Assembly: GCF_000682755.1 (NCBI RefSeq)
Contig: NZ_AWFF01000065.1
Location: 95,163-159,162, forward strand
DNA from: Hyphomonas beringensis
Lineage (GTDB): Bacteria > Pseudomonadota > Alphaproteobacteria > Caulobacterales > Hyphomonadaceae
Length of the DNA: 64,000 nt
Direction of reading: 5' to 3'
Shown: in pieces, positions 44,251-53,495 of the stretch
How the letters are laid out: each line of letters starts with the position of its first letter
How positions within the stretch are numbered: the stretch's first letter is position 1
Made by a program: the position numbers and the translations under genes
The notes under the pieces: generated by a model
Seen by the model: only the letters and a program-made list of their open reading frames with translations
Databases searched by the model: none
Told to the model about the DNA's origin: nothing

Positions 44251-44691
44251 CTAGCCGCGCGCGTAATTCCACGCGGACAGGTGACCAATCAGAGATGAAA
44301 TGTCGGACTGGTTGCGGATTGGATACCGCTCAAGCTGGGAAACTTCGAATGGCTTGGCATCGCCATAGGTCTCGTTCCAGGCGGTATCGAGTTTTTCTTC
44401 CGTCAGTTCACCTTTGAACTGCGCCGTCTGAATGTTGTCATCAGAGGCGTCTGAGGTCTGGGTGCCTGGCAGGTAAATCGTACCGTTTGAGAAGTCGACG
44501 GCGAAAGCGATCACGCCCGGCACAAGGAAAAGGAGGAGGCCGATGCCATCGAGAATGGCAATGGACGGGTCGATGCGGCCATTCCTCTGGCCTTTGCGTT
44601 CCGGATAAAGGATGGTTCCGCAGGCGGAAAGAGATGTTGCCAGCATGGCGGTGCCACCTGCAAGCAGGATACGGCGTCGAGCTGAATTCAT
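44251..44691 (-). CDS. Small lipoprotein with GTILYPERKGQ motif
   Basis: 146 residues: lipoprotein signal (LLAGGTAMLATSLSAC) followed by GTILYPERKGQRNGRIDPSIAILDGIGLLLFLVPGVIAFAVDFSNGTIYLP, a pattern found in short conserved proteobacterial lipoproteins, with a second hydrophobic stretch. Function unknown. The C-terminal half is hydrophilic. Confidence 0.78.
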   Translation of the reverse strand: MNSARRRILLAGGTAMLATSLSACGTILYPERKGQRNGRIDPSIAILDGIGLLLFLVPGVIAFAVDFSNGTIYLPGTQTSDASDDNIQTAQFKGELTEEKLDTAWNETYGDAKPFEVSQLERYPIRNQSDISSLIGHLSAWNYARG

Positions 44692-44769
44692 GGGGGCGTC
44701 TCCTTGTTATGGCCGCTAACGCGGCGGGGCCACAACGCGCAGACCGCGAAAGAGTTGCTCCAGACACGA

Positions 44770-44803
44770 AAAAAGCTGGCGAGAGCCCCGCCAGCTTTCT
44801 GGT
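44770..44803 (-). terminator. Rho-independent terminator after the GH43 gene
   Basis: AAGCTGGCG and CGCCAGCTT form a 9-bp stem; on the minus strand it is followed by TTTTTT (plus-strand AAAAAA at 44770-44775). It lies about 20 nt after the GH43 stop. Confidence 0.85.
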
Positions 44804-44821
44804 GTTCGTGTGTTGCCTGGC

Positions 44822-46003
44822 TTATTGGCCTGGCATCGGATTTACCGGCTCGATGGTGCCATCATCGTTTACGGTCAGCTCCGTAATCTTGACGTTCCGC
44901 AAATGGCTTTTCCCGGACAGCTGAACGTCATGATAGGCGAGATACCACTTTCCATTGTGCTGGAAGATGGAGTGGTGATTGGTCCAGCCTTCGACCGGTT
45001 GATTGACGACGCCCTGATAGGTGAACGGGCCATAAGGGCTGTCACCCGTCGCATAGACAATCTTGTGCGTGTCGCCTGTGGAATAGGACAGGTAATATGT
45101 GTCCCCGATGCGATTGACCCAGGCGGCCTCAAAGAAGCGGCGGTCATGATCCTTTGCCTTGATCGGGTCTCCGTTCTCATCAAGGATCATCACATCCTTT
45201 GGCGCTTCTGCGAAGGAGACCATATCGTCAGCCATTTTGGCGATCTTCGGCATCAGCGCGACATCGTCTGGCTGGTCGGCTTCATCCTCATTTGTCAGCG
45301 GATCATCGTTGACCAGATCCGTGTTCAGGTTCGGATCATCATTGTATTCGCCTGTTGCCCAGCGTTGCAGCTGGCCGCCCCAGATGCCGCCGAAATACAT
45401 GTAGTATTCGCCGTCATCATCTTCGAAGACAGACGGGTCCATCGAGAAGGACCCTTCAATGGCTTCCGGCTCGGCGGTGAAGGGACCGGTCGGGCTGTCT
45501 GACACAGCCGCGCCTATGTGGAACACTCCGTTCTCATCCTTGGCCGGGAAATAGAGATAGTATTTGCCATCCTTGTGGGCTGCGTCCGGTGCCCACATTT
45601 GCTGGGCGGCCCATGGCACATCGTCCACGTCTAGGCCTACATCATGGATCGTAACATCGCCCCCGACCTCATCCATGGAAAGAACGATATAGTCGCGCAT
45701 TGCGTACTGGCTGCCGAGATCATCTTCCGGAATGCCCGCGTCATAGTCGTGGCTTGGATAGACATAGATACGCTCATCATCCCAGACATGGACGGACGGG
45801 TCGGCCGTGAAGATTTCGGTGACGAGTGGCTGTTCCAGATATTTCGAATCAGAGGCGGTGGTGTCTTCCGCTGTCTCCGTTTCGACAGGTGGTGTCTGTG
45901 TGACCGTCTCCTGCCCAGCAGGTGCAGGCTTTTCGCCAGAGCAGGCGGCAAGATGCGTCGCGAGTATGATAGCGCTACCAAAAATAAGGCTGGCTTTCCG
46001 CAT
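44822..46003 (-). CDS. Glycoside hydrolase family 43-type lipoprotein
   Basis: 393 residues: lipoprotein signal (IILATHLAAC), an acidic Thr/Pro/Glu linker, then a five-bladed propeller with GH43 landmarks FTADPSVHVWDDERIYVYPSHD (catalytic-base Asp), SMDPSVFEDDDGEYYMYFGG (pKa-modulating Asp) and RRFFEAAWVNRIGDTYYLSYS (catalytic Glu). Likely an exo-acting arabinosidase/xylosidase on the cell surface or periplasm. ATG 46003 follows GAGGGAG and starts the signal peptide; the frame is open to 46096. Confidence 0.9.
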   Translation of the reverse strand: MRKASLIFGSAIILATHLAACSGEKPAPAGQETVTQTPPVETETAEDTTASDSKYLEQPLVTEIFTADPSVHVWDDERIYVYPSHDYDAGIPEDDLGSQYAMRDYIVLSMDEVGGDVTIHDVGLDVDDVPWAAQQMWAPDAAHKDGKYYLYFPAKDENGVFHIGAAVSDSPTGPFTAEPEAIEGSFSMDPSVFEDDDGEYYMYFGGIWGGQLQRWATGEYNDDPNLNTDLVNDDPLTNEDEADQPDDVALMPKIAKMADDMVSFAEAPKDVMILDENGDPIKAKDHDRRFFEAAWVNRIGDTYYLSYSTGDTHKIVYATGDSPYGPFTYQGVVNQPVEGWTNHHSIFQHNGKWYLAYHDVQLSGKSHLRNVKITELTVNDDGTIEPVNPMPGQ

Positions 46004-46135
46004 TCCGTTTTCTCCCTCGGTGGTTTCTTGTGTGAATGTGCTGGATTGGGTGACAGTCTGGCCTGAAGCTGCTGTGAGGGCAAGAGGTATCCCCAACGTA
46101 ACGGGTTGTGCCGCATGGACCAGCCGCTAGTTTCC

Positions 46136-46147
46136 GTTTACGTAAAC
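46136..46147. promoter_or_regulatory. Perfect 12-bp palindrome GTTTACGTAAAC
   Basis: The palindrome lies 31 nt before the ATG of the oxidoreductase at 46179. TTTACGTAAAC-type sites are used by regulators of fatty-acid and branched-chain amino-acid breakdown, such as LiuR (MerR family). The identity of the regulator is not known. Confidence 0.45.
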
Positions 46148-46178
46148 TGTATCCTATTCAGTAATGAGGTATTCGCTC

Positions 46179-47180
46179 ATGGCACTGCCCCCCATTCTTC
46201 AGAATATGCGCCTGCCCGTCATCGGGTCTCCGCTGTTCATCATTTCCAATCCGGATCTCGTGATTGCACAATGCAAGGCCGGTGTGGTCGGCAGCTTTCC
46301 CGCGCTGAATGCGCGCCCGGAACATGTTCTGGACGAATGGCTCGACCGGATCACAACAGAGCTGGCCGAGTACAATGAGAAGAATCCTGACCAGCCCGCC
46401 GCACCTTTTGCGGTGAACCAGATTGTTCACAAGACGAACAACCGCCTCGATCATGACGTAGAGATGTGCGTGAAGTACAAGGTGCCGATCGTGATCACGT
46501 CGCTTGGCGCGCGTCAGGAAGTGAATGACGCGATACATTCCTATGGCGGTATCGTGCTGCACGACATCATCAATGTCGTCTTCGCGCACAAGGCGCTGGA
46601 AAAGGGCGCCGATGGCCTGATCGCGGTTTGCACGGGCGCAGGCGGCCATGCCGGCACGCTATCGCCCTTTGCGCTGATCCAGGAGATTCGCCAGTTCTTC
46701 GACGGCCCGCTGGCGCTCTCTGGCTCCATCGCCAATGGCGGCGCCATCGCGGCAGCCCAGGCCATGGGCGCAGACCTTGCCTATATGGGCTCTGCCTTCA
46801 TTTCCTGTGACGAAGCGAATGCGGTTGATGGCTACAAGGACATGATTGTCGACTCCAAGGCGGGCGACATTGTCTACTCAAACCTGTTCACTGGCGTGCA
46901 TGGCAACTATCTGGCCCCGTCGATTTCCCGCGCGGGCCTAGACCCGAACGATCTGCCGGAAAGCGATCCGAGTAAAATGAATTTCGGGTCCGGCGGCAAT
47001 CAGGACGCTAAAGCCTGGAAAGATATCTGGGGCTGTGGCCAGGGCATTGGCGCCATCCAGAAGCGTATGCCGACGGCAGAATATGTCGCCCAGTTGAAGC
47101 GCGAATATGATGAGGCGCGCGCGGCCCTGGCAGAGGGCAAAGGTTTCTCTCCGAAACCGATCCCTGCGCAAATGGTCTGA
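46179..47180 (+). CDS. Nitronate monooxygenase/2-nitropropane-dioxygenase-like FMN oxidoreductase
   Basis: 333 residues with an FMN-binding TIM barrel: MRLPVIGSPLFIISNPDLVIAQCKAGVVGSFPALNAR at the start, GADGLIAVCTGAGGHAGTLSPFALI (phosphate/His region), and PLALSGSIANGGAIAAAQAMGADLAYMGSAFI. Substrate is uncertain; family members oxidise nitronates or reduce enoyl-CoA-like compounds. ATG 46179 follows GAGG at 9 nt; ATG 46164 overlaps that site. A palindromic operator is upstream and a terminator is downstream. Confidence 0.88.
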   Translation: MALPPILQNMRLPVIGSPLFIISNPDLVIAQCKAGVVGSFPALNARPEHVLDEWLDRITTELAEYNEKNPDQPAAPFAVNQIVHKTNNRLDHDVEMCVKYKVPIVITSLGARQEVNDAIHSYGGIVLHDIINVVFAHKALEKGADGLIAVCTGAGGHAGTLSPFALIQEIRQFFDGPLALSGSIANGGAIAAAQAMGADLAYMGSAFISCDEANAVDGYKDMIVDSKAGDIVYSNLFTGVHGNYLAPSISRAGLDPNDLPESDPSKMNFGSGGNQDAKAWKDIWGCGQGIGAIQKRMPTAEYVAQLKREYDEARAALAEGKGFSPKPIPAQMV

Positions 47181-47202
47181 CTTATCCCCTGCTTCTGATG
47201 CT

Positions 47203-47246
47203 GAAAGGCCCCTGAAGTCCGAGTGATTTCAGGGGCCTTTTCTTTT
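47203..47246 (+). terminator. Strong Rho-independent terminator
   Basis: GAAAGGCCCCTGAA pairs with TTTCAGGGGCCTTTTC around a loop, followed by TTTTCTTTT. It ends the oxidoreductase transcript at 47180. Confidence 0.9.
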
Positions 47247-47296
47247 CTGGGCCAAATCGAATCCGGCAGGGCTGGGCCCGTGTCAGCCTTGCGCTC

Positions 47297-47716
47297 ATGC
47301 TGATCCGATCTTTCACCCTGTTCGATACAAGCGGCTGGCAGTGGCCGCATTTTTCTCCCAGAGAGCTGTCCTGCAAATGTGGCGGACGTTTGTGCGATGG
47401 CGAATACTGGCACGATCCGGAGTTTCTGGATGCGCTGGAGACGTTGCGCTCGGCGGTTGGCCAGCCGCTGGTCATCAATTCGGGCCATCGCTGCGCGCTC
47501 TGGAATACGCATGTCGGCGGCGCCGCGCATTCCATGCACAGGCAGATCGCCGTTGATATTGCGCTGGCCGGGCATGACCGCTTCGCGCTGCTGGACGCGG
47601 CCGAGCAGGGCGGATTTACCGGCATCGGCTTTGGCCGTCATTTTCTTCATCTGGACCGGCGCGGCAAACCTGCCCGCTGGTATTATTCGGGGAGCAAGGC
47701 GCTATGGGAGAGGTAA
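47297..47716 (+). CDS. M15-family peptidase, phage/GTA endolysin type
   Basis: 139 residues: FSPRELSCKCGGRLCDGEYWHDPEFLDALETLR, LVINSGHRCALWNTHVGGAAHSMHRQIAVDI and FLHLDRRG. The zinc ligands are His and Asp of HRQIAVDI and His of FLHLD, as in M15A D-Ala-D-Ala peptidases and RcGTA/phage endolysins. It overlaps the following holin-like gene by 13 nt, forming a lysis cassette. It is unlinked to the GTA locus at 7-13 kb. Confidence 0.85.
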   Translation: MLIRSFTLFDTSGWQWPHFSPRELSCKCGGRLCDGEYWHDPEFLDALETLRSAVGQPLVINSGHRCALWNTHVGGAAHSMHRQIAVDIALAGHDRFALLDAAEQGGFTGIGFGRHFLHLDRRGKPARWYYSGSKALWER

Positions 47717-48171
47717 TCAGCCTGGCGGCCAGCGCAGCCGGGGGCGGCGTATTTGGTTTGGTCGGCACGGTGATCGGTCGGGTCGCCGGCTATTTCGAGC
47801 AGCGTCAGGCGCAAGCGCATGAGCAGGTGCGCTGGCAGCATGAAGCCCAGCTGCTTACCCTGCAGATGGACGCGCGGCGAGAGGCCGCCGAAGCCGAAAT
47901 TCGCCAAGCCGAGACGGCGGGCAGCTGGACGGGGCTTGCTGCATCCATTGAAGCCGACGCCGCGATTGGCGACAGCTATGCTTGGGTGAATGCCGTGCGG
48001 GCGCTGACCCGGCCCGTGCTGACCCTGCTGCTGTGGCTAATCACCTGGCTGGTCTACACCAGCGCACCAGAGCCGGAGCAGGCCAAGATTGTCGAGACGG
48101 CGACCTTTGCAGCAACGGCGGCCACGCTCTGGTGGTTCGGGGATCGCGGGACAAAGCGCATGGCGCGTTGA
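47704..48171 (+). CDS. GTA-type 3TM holin-like protein
   Basis: 155 residues: an amphipathic Gly-rich N-terminus (SLAASAAGGGVFGLVGTVIGRVAGYFEQRQ), a coiled coil (about 35-75), WTGLAASIEADAAIGDSYAWVNAVRALTRPVLTLLLWLITWLVYT and a last TM ending WWFGDRGTKRMAR. This matches the 3TM holins of gene-transfer release. It would make inner-membrane holes to free the M15 endolysin just upstream. Confidence 0.75.
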   Translation: MGEVISLAASAAGGGVFGLVGTVIGRVAGYFEQRQAQAHEQVRWQHEAQLLTLQMDARREAAEAEIRQAETAGSWTGLAASIEADAAIGDSYAWVNAVRALTRPVLTLLLWLITWLVYTSAPEPEQAKIVETATFAATAATLWWFGDRGTKRMAR

Positions 48172-48224
48172 CCAGATGCGGCCGCCCGGTCCATCCTGCC
48201 TGAAACAGCTAAAGGGCAGGATGC

Positions 48225-49706
48225 ATGGGCGACTATATTCTCGTCATTGATGAGGGCACGACCTCGACACGGGCCATCGTGTTTGACCGCGATCTGGAGC
48301 AGGTCGCCGTCGCCCAGAAGGAAGTGCCGCTGACCTATCCCAATGATGGCTGGGTAGAGCAGGATGGCGAGGAGATCTGGCAGAAAACGCTGGACGTCTG
48401 CCGGGATGCGATCACGCAGGCTGGTGGTGTGGAGAAAATTTCCGGCATTGGCATCACCAACCAGCGCGAGACAACGCTGGTGTGGGACAAGACAAGTGGC
48501 AAGCCCCTTGCCCCGGCCATTATCTGGCAGGATCGGCGCACGGCACAAATCTGTGACCGGATGAAAGCGGACGGGCATGAACCTGCCGTCCAGGCGGAAA
48601 CAGGGCTGCTGATCGACCCGTACTTCTCTGGCACGAAGATCGGTTGGGTTCTGGACAATGTGGAGGGCGCCCGGGCGAGGGCCGAGGCAGGCGAGTTGGC
48701 CTTTGGCACGGTGGAGAGCTTTCTGATCTGGAAACTGACCGGCGGTGCCTCCCACGTCACCGATGTGACCAATGCCTCGCGCACCTTGCTGTATCGCCTT
48801 GGCCTCGGAGACGATGGCGGCTGGAGCGAAGCCATGTGCGCGCTGTTTGGTGTGCCTGCCTCCATGCTGCCGGAGATTCGGCAGAATGCGGATGATTTCG
48901 GCACAAGCGAGGAAAGCCTTTTCGGTAAGGCGCTGCCCATCCTGTCTGCGGCGGGCGACCAGCAATCTGCGCTGGTTGGACAGGCCTGTATTCTGCCAGG
49001 CACGGCGAAGATCACCTATGGCACGGGTGCGTTCCTGGTTGCGAATTCCGGCACGGACCGACCGCATTCGTCCAATCGCCTCCTTGGCACCGTCGGGTAT
49101 GAGGGCGCCGGCAAGGGGGCGATGGCATTGGAAGGCTCCATCTTCAATGCGGGCACGATTGTGCAATGGCTGCGCGATGATCTGCGCCTCGTCTCCGATG
49201 CCGGCGAAACCGAAGAGATCGCCGCGGGGCTCAGCAATAATGGCGGGGTCTATATCGTGCCGGCCTTTACCGGCCTCGGCGCGCCGCACTGGGCGGCGGA
49301 TGCGCGCGGCACGATTACCGGCATCACACGTGCGACGACGGCGGAGCATCTGGTACGCGCAGGCCTTGAATCCGTGGCCTATCAGACGCGGGATCTGCTG
49401 GATGCTTTCGAGGCAGATGGCGTCGCCATCAAGGAGCTGCGCGTCGATGGGGGCATGGTGGCCAATGACTGGCTGATGCAGTTCATTGCCGACATTTGCG
49501 AACGGCCAATCCTGCGGCCGGACTATCGCGAGATGACGGCCCTCGGTGCGGCGGCTTTGGCCGCGATCCAGCTTGGCTGGCTGAAGCCGGAAGACTGGGC
49601 TGAGCGCGACGTGCCTGGCACGACATTCGAGCCAAAGATGCAGCCCACCGAAGCGGCCAGACTGCGCCAGGGCTGGGCCACGGCCCTGCGCAAGACGCTG
49701 GCCTGA
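48225..49706 (+). CDS. glpK: Glycerol kinase
   Basis: 493 residues of FGGY fold: LVIDEGTTSTRAIVFDRD (phosphate 1), GITNQRETTLVWDKTSGKPLAPAIIWQDRRT, AGDQQSALVGQ, KITYGTGAFLVANSG, and LRVDGGMVANDWLMQF (adenosine motif). Makes sn-glycerol-3-phosphate. No glpF or glpD is adjacent. An ATG 53 nt after the holin stop begins it. Confidence 0.96.
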   Translation: MGDYILVIDEGTTSTRAIVFDRDLEQVAVAQKEVPLTYPNDGWVEQDGEEIWQKTLDVCRDAITQAGGVEKISGIGITNQRETTLVWDKTSGKPLAPAIIWQDRRTAQICDRMKADGHEPAVQAETGLLIDPYFSGTKIGWVLDNVEGARARAEAGELAFGTVESFLIWKLTGGASHVTDVTNASRTLLYRLGLGDDGGWSEAMCALFGVPASMLPEIRQNADDFGTSEESLFGKALPILSAAGDQQSALVGQACILPGTAKITYGTGAFLVANSGTDRPHSSNRLLGTVGYEGAGKGAMALEGSIFNAGTIVQWLRDDLRLVSDAGETEEIAAGLSNNGGVYIVPAFTGLGAPHWAADARGTITGITRATTAEHLVRAGLESVAYQTRDLLDAFEADGVAIKELRVDGGMVANDWLMQFIADICERPILRPDYREMTALGAAALAAIQLGWLKPEDWAERDVPGTTFEPKMQPTEAARLRQGWATALRKTLA

Positions 49707-49812
49707 CGCGACAGGGATATTTCCGCGCACCCGTGAAAATTTAACCACTCTGAAAGGGATGGGCGACAGGTCCTAATTCTCATACGCCGGTGTCATCAGG
49801 GTCGGCGAAACG

Positions 49813-51324
49813 ATGGGATTATTTGTCATGATGAACCGGGTTGCCTCTTCTGTGTTTGCGCTCGCCATGTCGCAAGTTCTACTTCCTGCCGCGCTGGCAG
49901 AAGACGCAGAGACGGAAGCGCTGAAGGCGCGTATCGAGAAACTGGAAGCCGACAATGCCAAGCTGATGGCAATGGTTGAGCGCCTTGTGGATGCAGCCGA
50001 GATCGACCGCATCTCGCCCGCGCCGACCGCTACGCCGGACAATGGTGAAACGACGGTTGAATACAGGGAAACGCCAGGGGCCATCGGGATTGACCCGTCC
50101 TATGGCTACAAATTGACTGACCATGCCGAGGGCGTGAACAAGAAGCGCATCCTGCAGCTGAAGGCGCGTCAGAGCGGCGAACTGGACAGGGTGGTAACGC
50201 TGTCGGGCGGCATCACGGCCATCGCGGACTATCAGACCAGCAATCGGGACGACAAGTTTGGCTATCTGATGCGTCACCCGACCCTGAACAACCAGATTGG
50301 CGATACAGCCTCAGAGGCTGTGCTGCATAATGCGACCCTCGCCGCGACGGCCAACCTGACGGATGACATCACCGCCTATATCGAATTCCTATATGATCCC
50401 GAGCAGAGCTTTGGCAGCGGAACGATCACAAGCCTTACCCGCAACCAGGTACAGCTGCGCCGTGGCTATGTGATGTGGGGCAATCTGGACAAGACGCCGC
50501 TCTATGCCGCGATCGGCAAGATGGACACACCGTTCGGCATGAATGACACGGTCAGTCCGTTCACCAACTCTACCGTCTGGCACTCCTTTGCGGGCCTCGC
50601 CTATGGCGCGGAGGTTGGTTATCTGAAAGACGGGCTCAGCCTGCGGGCCATGGCCATTCAGGGCGGTGCCCAGTTCCGCGCGGCAAATACCTCGGTCGAT
50701 GGCACCAATGTGCCGTCAAAGCTGAACAATTTTGCGGTGGATGCGAATTACACGGCAGACCTGGGCGAGGGCAATGATGTGATGCTCGGCGCCAGCTATG
50801 AGCATGGCAGCCCGTATTGCCAGAGCTATCCAGTGGTTCACTTCAATCCGTGTGATGACAATAATCCCGCCTGGTCAACCTATGGCGCGATGGACTATGG
50901 CCCGTTCCGCATCCTGGCAGAATACGCGCAGACGACCGATGTATGGCCGGGCAGCGAAGTGCCAGACCTGACCAATCCGCTCAGCCAGTATGCCGCGCAA
51001 AAGACAAAATCCTACATGCTGGGCGGCCGCTATGGCTTTGGCACTGAAGTGGAAGACGGGCTGATGCAGTCTGCCCTGTCGCTGGAATTCAGCACCTTTG
51101 TTGCCGGAGATGAAGGCGCCCCATGGGAAAACCAGGACCAATGGGTGCTCGGCTATTCGCGCTACCTCGTCGCCAATGTGAATCTGTTCGGCGAACTGAT
51201 CCATGTCGATGGTTACGCGCCGCTCAACTTTGTCAGCGGGGGTAATCTCGATGATGGTAGCACCTGGTCTGACCGTGACGGCAAGACCGATGTGATTCTC
51301 GTTGGAGCGCAGGCAGCCTTTTGA
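49813..51324 (+). CDS. Outer-membrane porin-like beta-barrel with N-terminal coiled coil (LbtU-like)
   Basis: 503 residues: signal peptide ending ALA, a coiled coil ALKARIEKLEADNAKLMAMVERLVD (about residues 35-60), then alternating beta-strands with aromatic girdles and a terminal Phe (DVILVGAQAAF), the outer-membrane barrel end signal. Motifs YIEFLYDPEQSFG and YAAIGKMDTPFGMNDTVSPFTNSTVWHSF resemble LbtU/OprP-like porins. The substrate is unknown; the neighbouring glpK is not evidence for glycerol. ATG 49828 is an alternative start. Confidence 0.82.
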   Translation: MGLFVMMNRVASSVFALAMSQVLLPAALAEDAETEALKARIEKLEADNAKLMAMVERLVDAAEIDRISPAPTATPDNGETTVEYRETPGAIGIDPSYGYKLTDHAEGVNKKRILQLKARQSGELDRVVTLSGGITAIADYQTSNRDDKFGYLMRHPTLNNQIGDTASEAVLHNATLAATANLTDDITAYIEFLYDPEQSFGSGTITSLTRNQVQLRRGYVMWGNLDKTPLYAAIGKMDTPFGMNDTVSPFTNSTVWHSFAGLAYGAEVGYLKDGLSLRAMAIQGGAQFRAANTSVDGTNVPSKLNNFAVDANYTADLGEGNDVMLGASYEHGSPYCQSYPVVHFNPCDDNNPAWSTYGAMDYGPFRILAEYAQTTDVWPGSEVPDLTNPLSQYAAQKTKSYMLGGRYGFGTEVEDGLMQSALSLEFSTFVAGDEGAPWENQDQWVLGYSRYLVANVNLFGELIHVDGYAPLNFVSGGNLDDGSTWSDRDGKTDVILVGAQAAF

Positions 51325-51470
51325 TGATCGTTTGAGTGGAGGGGGCAGAATTGCTCGCCCCGCTTTGAGTCTCCTGTCGATCCAACAATTCCTGGCCGCA
51401 TCGGAACAGACAGAATCCCCTTGCGTTGATGAGTTATCGACAAGCCAAGCAGAACAGATGGGAGGCTCTC

Positions 51471-51692
51471 ATGAGCAATCAAAAGCAAGAGAAGACAACA
51501 CAAGCCGACATTGCCCGCCGCGCGCTTGAAGAAAAGCAGTCTGCAGATACCGAGCAGGGGCATGAGCATCTTGAAACCGAGACATCTCATGAAGGCCAGG
51601 TTCAGGGCACCCAGCGCGGCGCGCCAACAAACGGCCTGTTGAATGCCGAAGGCAACCGGCCTGTTCTGGAGCGCAGCCGCAAGGTGCGGTAG
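51471..51692 (+). CDS. Small hydrophilic, probably disordered protein
   Basis: 73 residues, rich in Glu, Gln, Lys and Thr (MSNQKQEKTTQADIARRALEEKQSADTEQ...), no hydrophobic core, GGGAGG before ATG 51471. Composition resembles small stress-associated proteins, but no family is claimed. Confidence 0.65.
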   Translation: MSNQKQEKTTQADIARRALEEKQSADTEQGHEHLETETSHEGQVQGTQRGAPTNGLLNAEGNRPVLERSRKVR

Positions 51693-51753
51693 CGCCGAAA
51701 GCGTCAGAGTGTCTGCTGTACACTCAGTTCAGGATGTATCGGAAACCTGTTGC

Positions 51754-51828
51754 TGGTGCCGCGAGGGAGAATTGAACTCCCGGCCTCATCATTACCAATG
51801 ATGCGCTCTACCACTGAGCTACCGCGGC
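51754..51828 (-). tRNA. tRNA-Thr (anticodon GGT)
   Basis: On the minus strand GCCGCGG pairs with the 3' acceptor CCGCGGC-type arm with a normal D-arm; the anticodon loop is TTGGTAA and the T-loop TTCAATTC. CCA is encoded at the low-coordinate end (51754-51756). Confidence 0.96.
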
Positions 51829-51905
51829 GTTGCAGAAACAGAATGCGGGCTTTAGCTTATGAAACCTGACATGAAAAGACCGTTTCAGCGCGAAATACAC
51901 CTCAT

Positions 51906-52040
51906 ATGACAGACAAGAGCACAGCAGATGACAAAGCAGCTCGCCGGGCAGAGGCCTTGCGGGCAAATCTGAGGCGTCGGAAAGCCGCCAATCGCAAGGC
52001 GAAGGATGCCCAGTCCGATGAGGGCAAGGACAAGAAATAG
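51906..52040 (+). CDS. Small basic conserved protein upstream of murA
   Basis: A 44-residue frame starting MTDKSTADDKAARRAEALRANLRRRKAANRKAKD and ending DKK before TAG. The alternating basic helix AARRAEALRANLRRRKA recurs in tiny genes preceding murA in alphaproteobacteria. Function unknown. Between it and murA lie 156 nt with no gene. Confidence 0.65.
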   Translation: MTDKSTADDKAARRAEALRANLRRRKAANRKAKDAQSDEGKDKK

Positions 52041-52196
52041 CTTGGCAGCCTTCATGGGAAGGAAGCGGCCGGACGGTATTTGGACGCCGAAATCGTGCCG
52101 GCGAGCCTAGGCATAAGTAAGTCTTGGATAAAATCGTACAGTCCCTGCCACATTCAGGCCCTTTCAAAGCCGCGAAGCGCTGTATAAGCGGTTTCC

Positions 52197-53477
52197 ATGG
52201 ATAGATTGCACATCAAGGGCGGCGCTCACCTGAACGGCCGCATTCCGGTATCCGGCGCGAAGAATTCTGCGCTGAAGCTCATGGTCGCCTGCCTGTTGAC
52301 GGACCAGCCAATCACGCTGACCAACATGCCCAGCCTGGCAGATACGCGCTTTCTGGCGCAGCTCATGGAAACGCTGGGCGTGGAAGTCTACTGGCCGAAA
52401 GGCGAGTCGACCTGCCACCTGAATGGCGCGGAGCTGAAAAGCACCATCGCGCCTTACGACCAGGTGCGGAAGATGCGTGCCAGCTTCAATGTGCTTGGCC
52501 CGCTGATTGCCCGCTCTGGCCACGCCACCGTGTCTCTCCCGGGCGGCTGTGCGATCGGGGCGCGTCCGGTTGACCTGCACCTGCAGGCACTGGAGGCGAT
52601 GGGCGCAGATCTCCGCGTGGAGCAGGGCTATGTGAAGGCTGCGGCCATTCATGGCCTGAAGGGCGCCCATATCAATTTCTCCATGCCGAGTGTCGGCGCG
52701 ACCGAGCATGCCATGCTGACGGCCACGCTGGCCGAGGGTGAAACCGTGCTGGAAAACGCCGCGCGTGAACCTGAAATCGAGGATCTGGCAAACTGTCTGA
52801 ACTCAATGGGCGCGAAAATTACCGGCGCGGGCACATCAAAGATTCGCATTCAGGGCGTTGAGAAGCTGAACGGCACGACCCACGCTGTAATGCCAGACCG
52901 GATTGAGGCGGGCACCTATGCCATGGCCGCGGCAGCTGCTGGCGGAGATGTCACGCTGGAAGGCGCGCCGGTGGCGGCGTTGGGTGCGATGATCTCCAAG
53001 CTGAAAGAAGCTGGCGTGACGGTTGAAGCAGACGAGGCGGCCAATACGGTACGTATCGTACGCAATGGGACGCGGCTGAAATCCGTGAATGTCTCTACCC
53101 AGCCGCATCCGGGCTTCCCGACAGATCTGCAGGCCCAGTTCATGGCCCTGATGAGCCTGGCAGACGGCACAAGCATCATTCGCGAAACCATTTTCGAGAA
53201 CCGCTTCATGCACGCGCCGGAACTGCAGCGCCTGGGCGCGGAAATTCTGGTGCGCGGGCAAGAGGCCATTGTAAAAGGCGTGCCGCAGCTGACAGGCGCG
53301 CCAGTAATGGCGACAGACCTGCGCGCGTCTGTCTCTCTGGTGATTGCGGGGCTTGCCGCAGAGGGGGAGACTGTGGTGAACCGTATTTATCACCTGGACC
53401 GGGGTTTTGAGCGACTGGAAGAGAAGCTTAACGCCTGTGGTGCAAGCATTGAGCGCCGGTCGGGAGACGACGAATAG
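52197..53477 (+). CDS. murA: UDP-N-acetylglucosamine 1-carboxyvinyltransferase
   Basis: 426 residues; an EPSP-synthase-like double inside-out barrel. [10 protein letters not shown] (UDP-GlcNAc contact), the active-site loop [24 protein letters not shown] with catalytic/fosfomycin-target Cys, and [15 protein letters not shown]-like region ([20 protein letters not shown]). First committed step of peptidoglycan synthesis. Heads a cluster with DUF2948, hisD and UPF0262. Confidence 0.97.
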   Translation: MDRLHIKGGAHLNGRIPVSGAKNSALKLMVACLLTDQPITLTNMPSLADTRFLAQLMETLGVEVYWPKGESTCHLNGAELKSTIAPYDQVRKMRASFNVLGPLIARSGHATVSLPGGCAIGARPVDLHLQALEAMGADLRVEQGYVKAAAIHGLKGAHINFSMPSVGATEHAMLTATLAEGETVLENAAREPEIEDLANCLNSMGAKITGAGTSKIRIQGVEKLNGTTHAVMPDRIEAGTYAMAAAAAGGDVTLEGAPVAALGAMISKLKEAGVTVEADEAANTVRIVRNGTRLKSVNVSTQPHPGFPTDLQAQFMALMSLADGTSIIRETIFENRFMHAPELQRLGAEILVRGQEAIVKGVPQLTGAPVMATDLRASVSLVIAGLAAEGETVVNRIYHLDRGFERLEEKLNACGASIERRSGDDE

Positions 53478-53495
53478 ATTGTTCAAGGGGCTGTT

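Noticed and set aside
48054-49748. 564-codon frame antisense to glpK
   Set aside because: A codon-position shadow of the glycerol kinase gene with no protein family features.
51343-51365. Terminator after the porin-like gene
   Set aside because: Only a 5-bp GGGGC/GCCCC stem with no U run.
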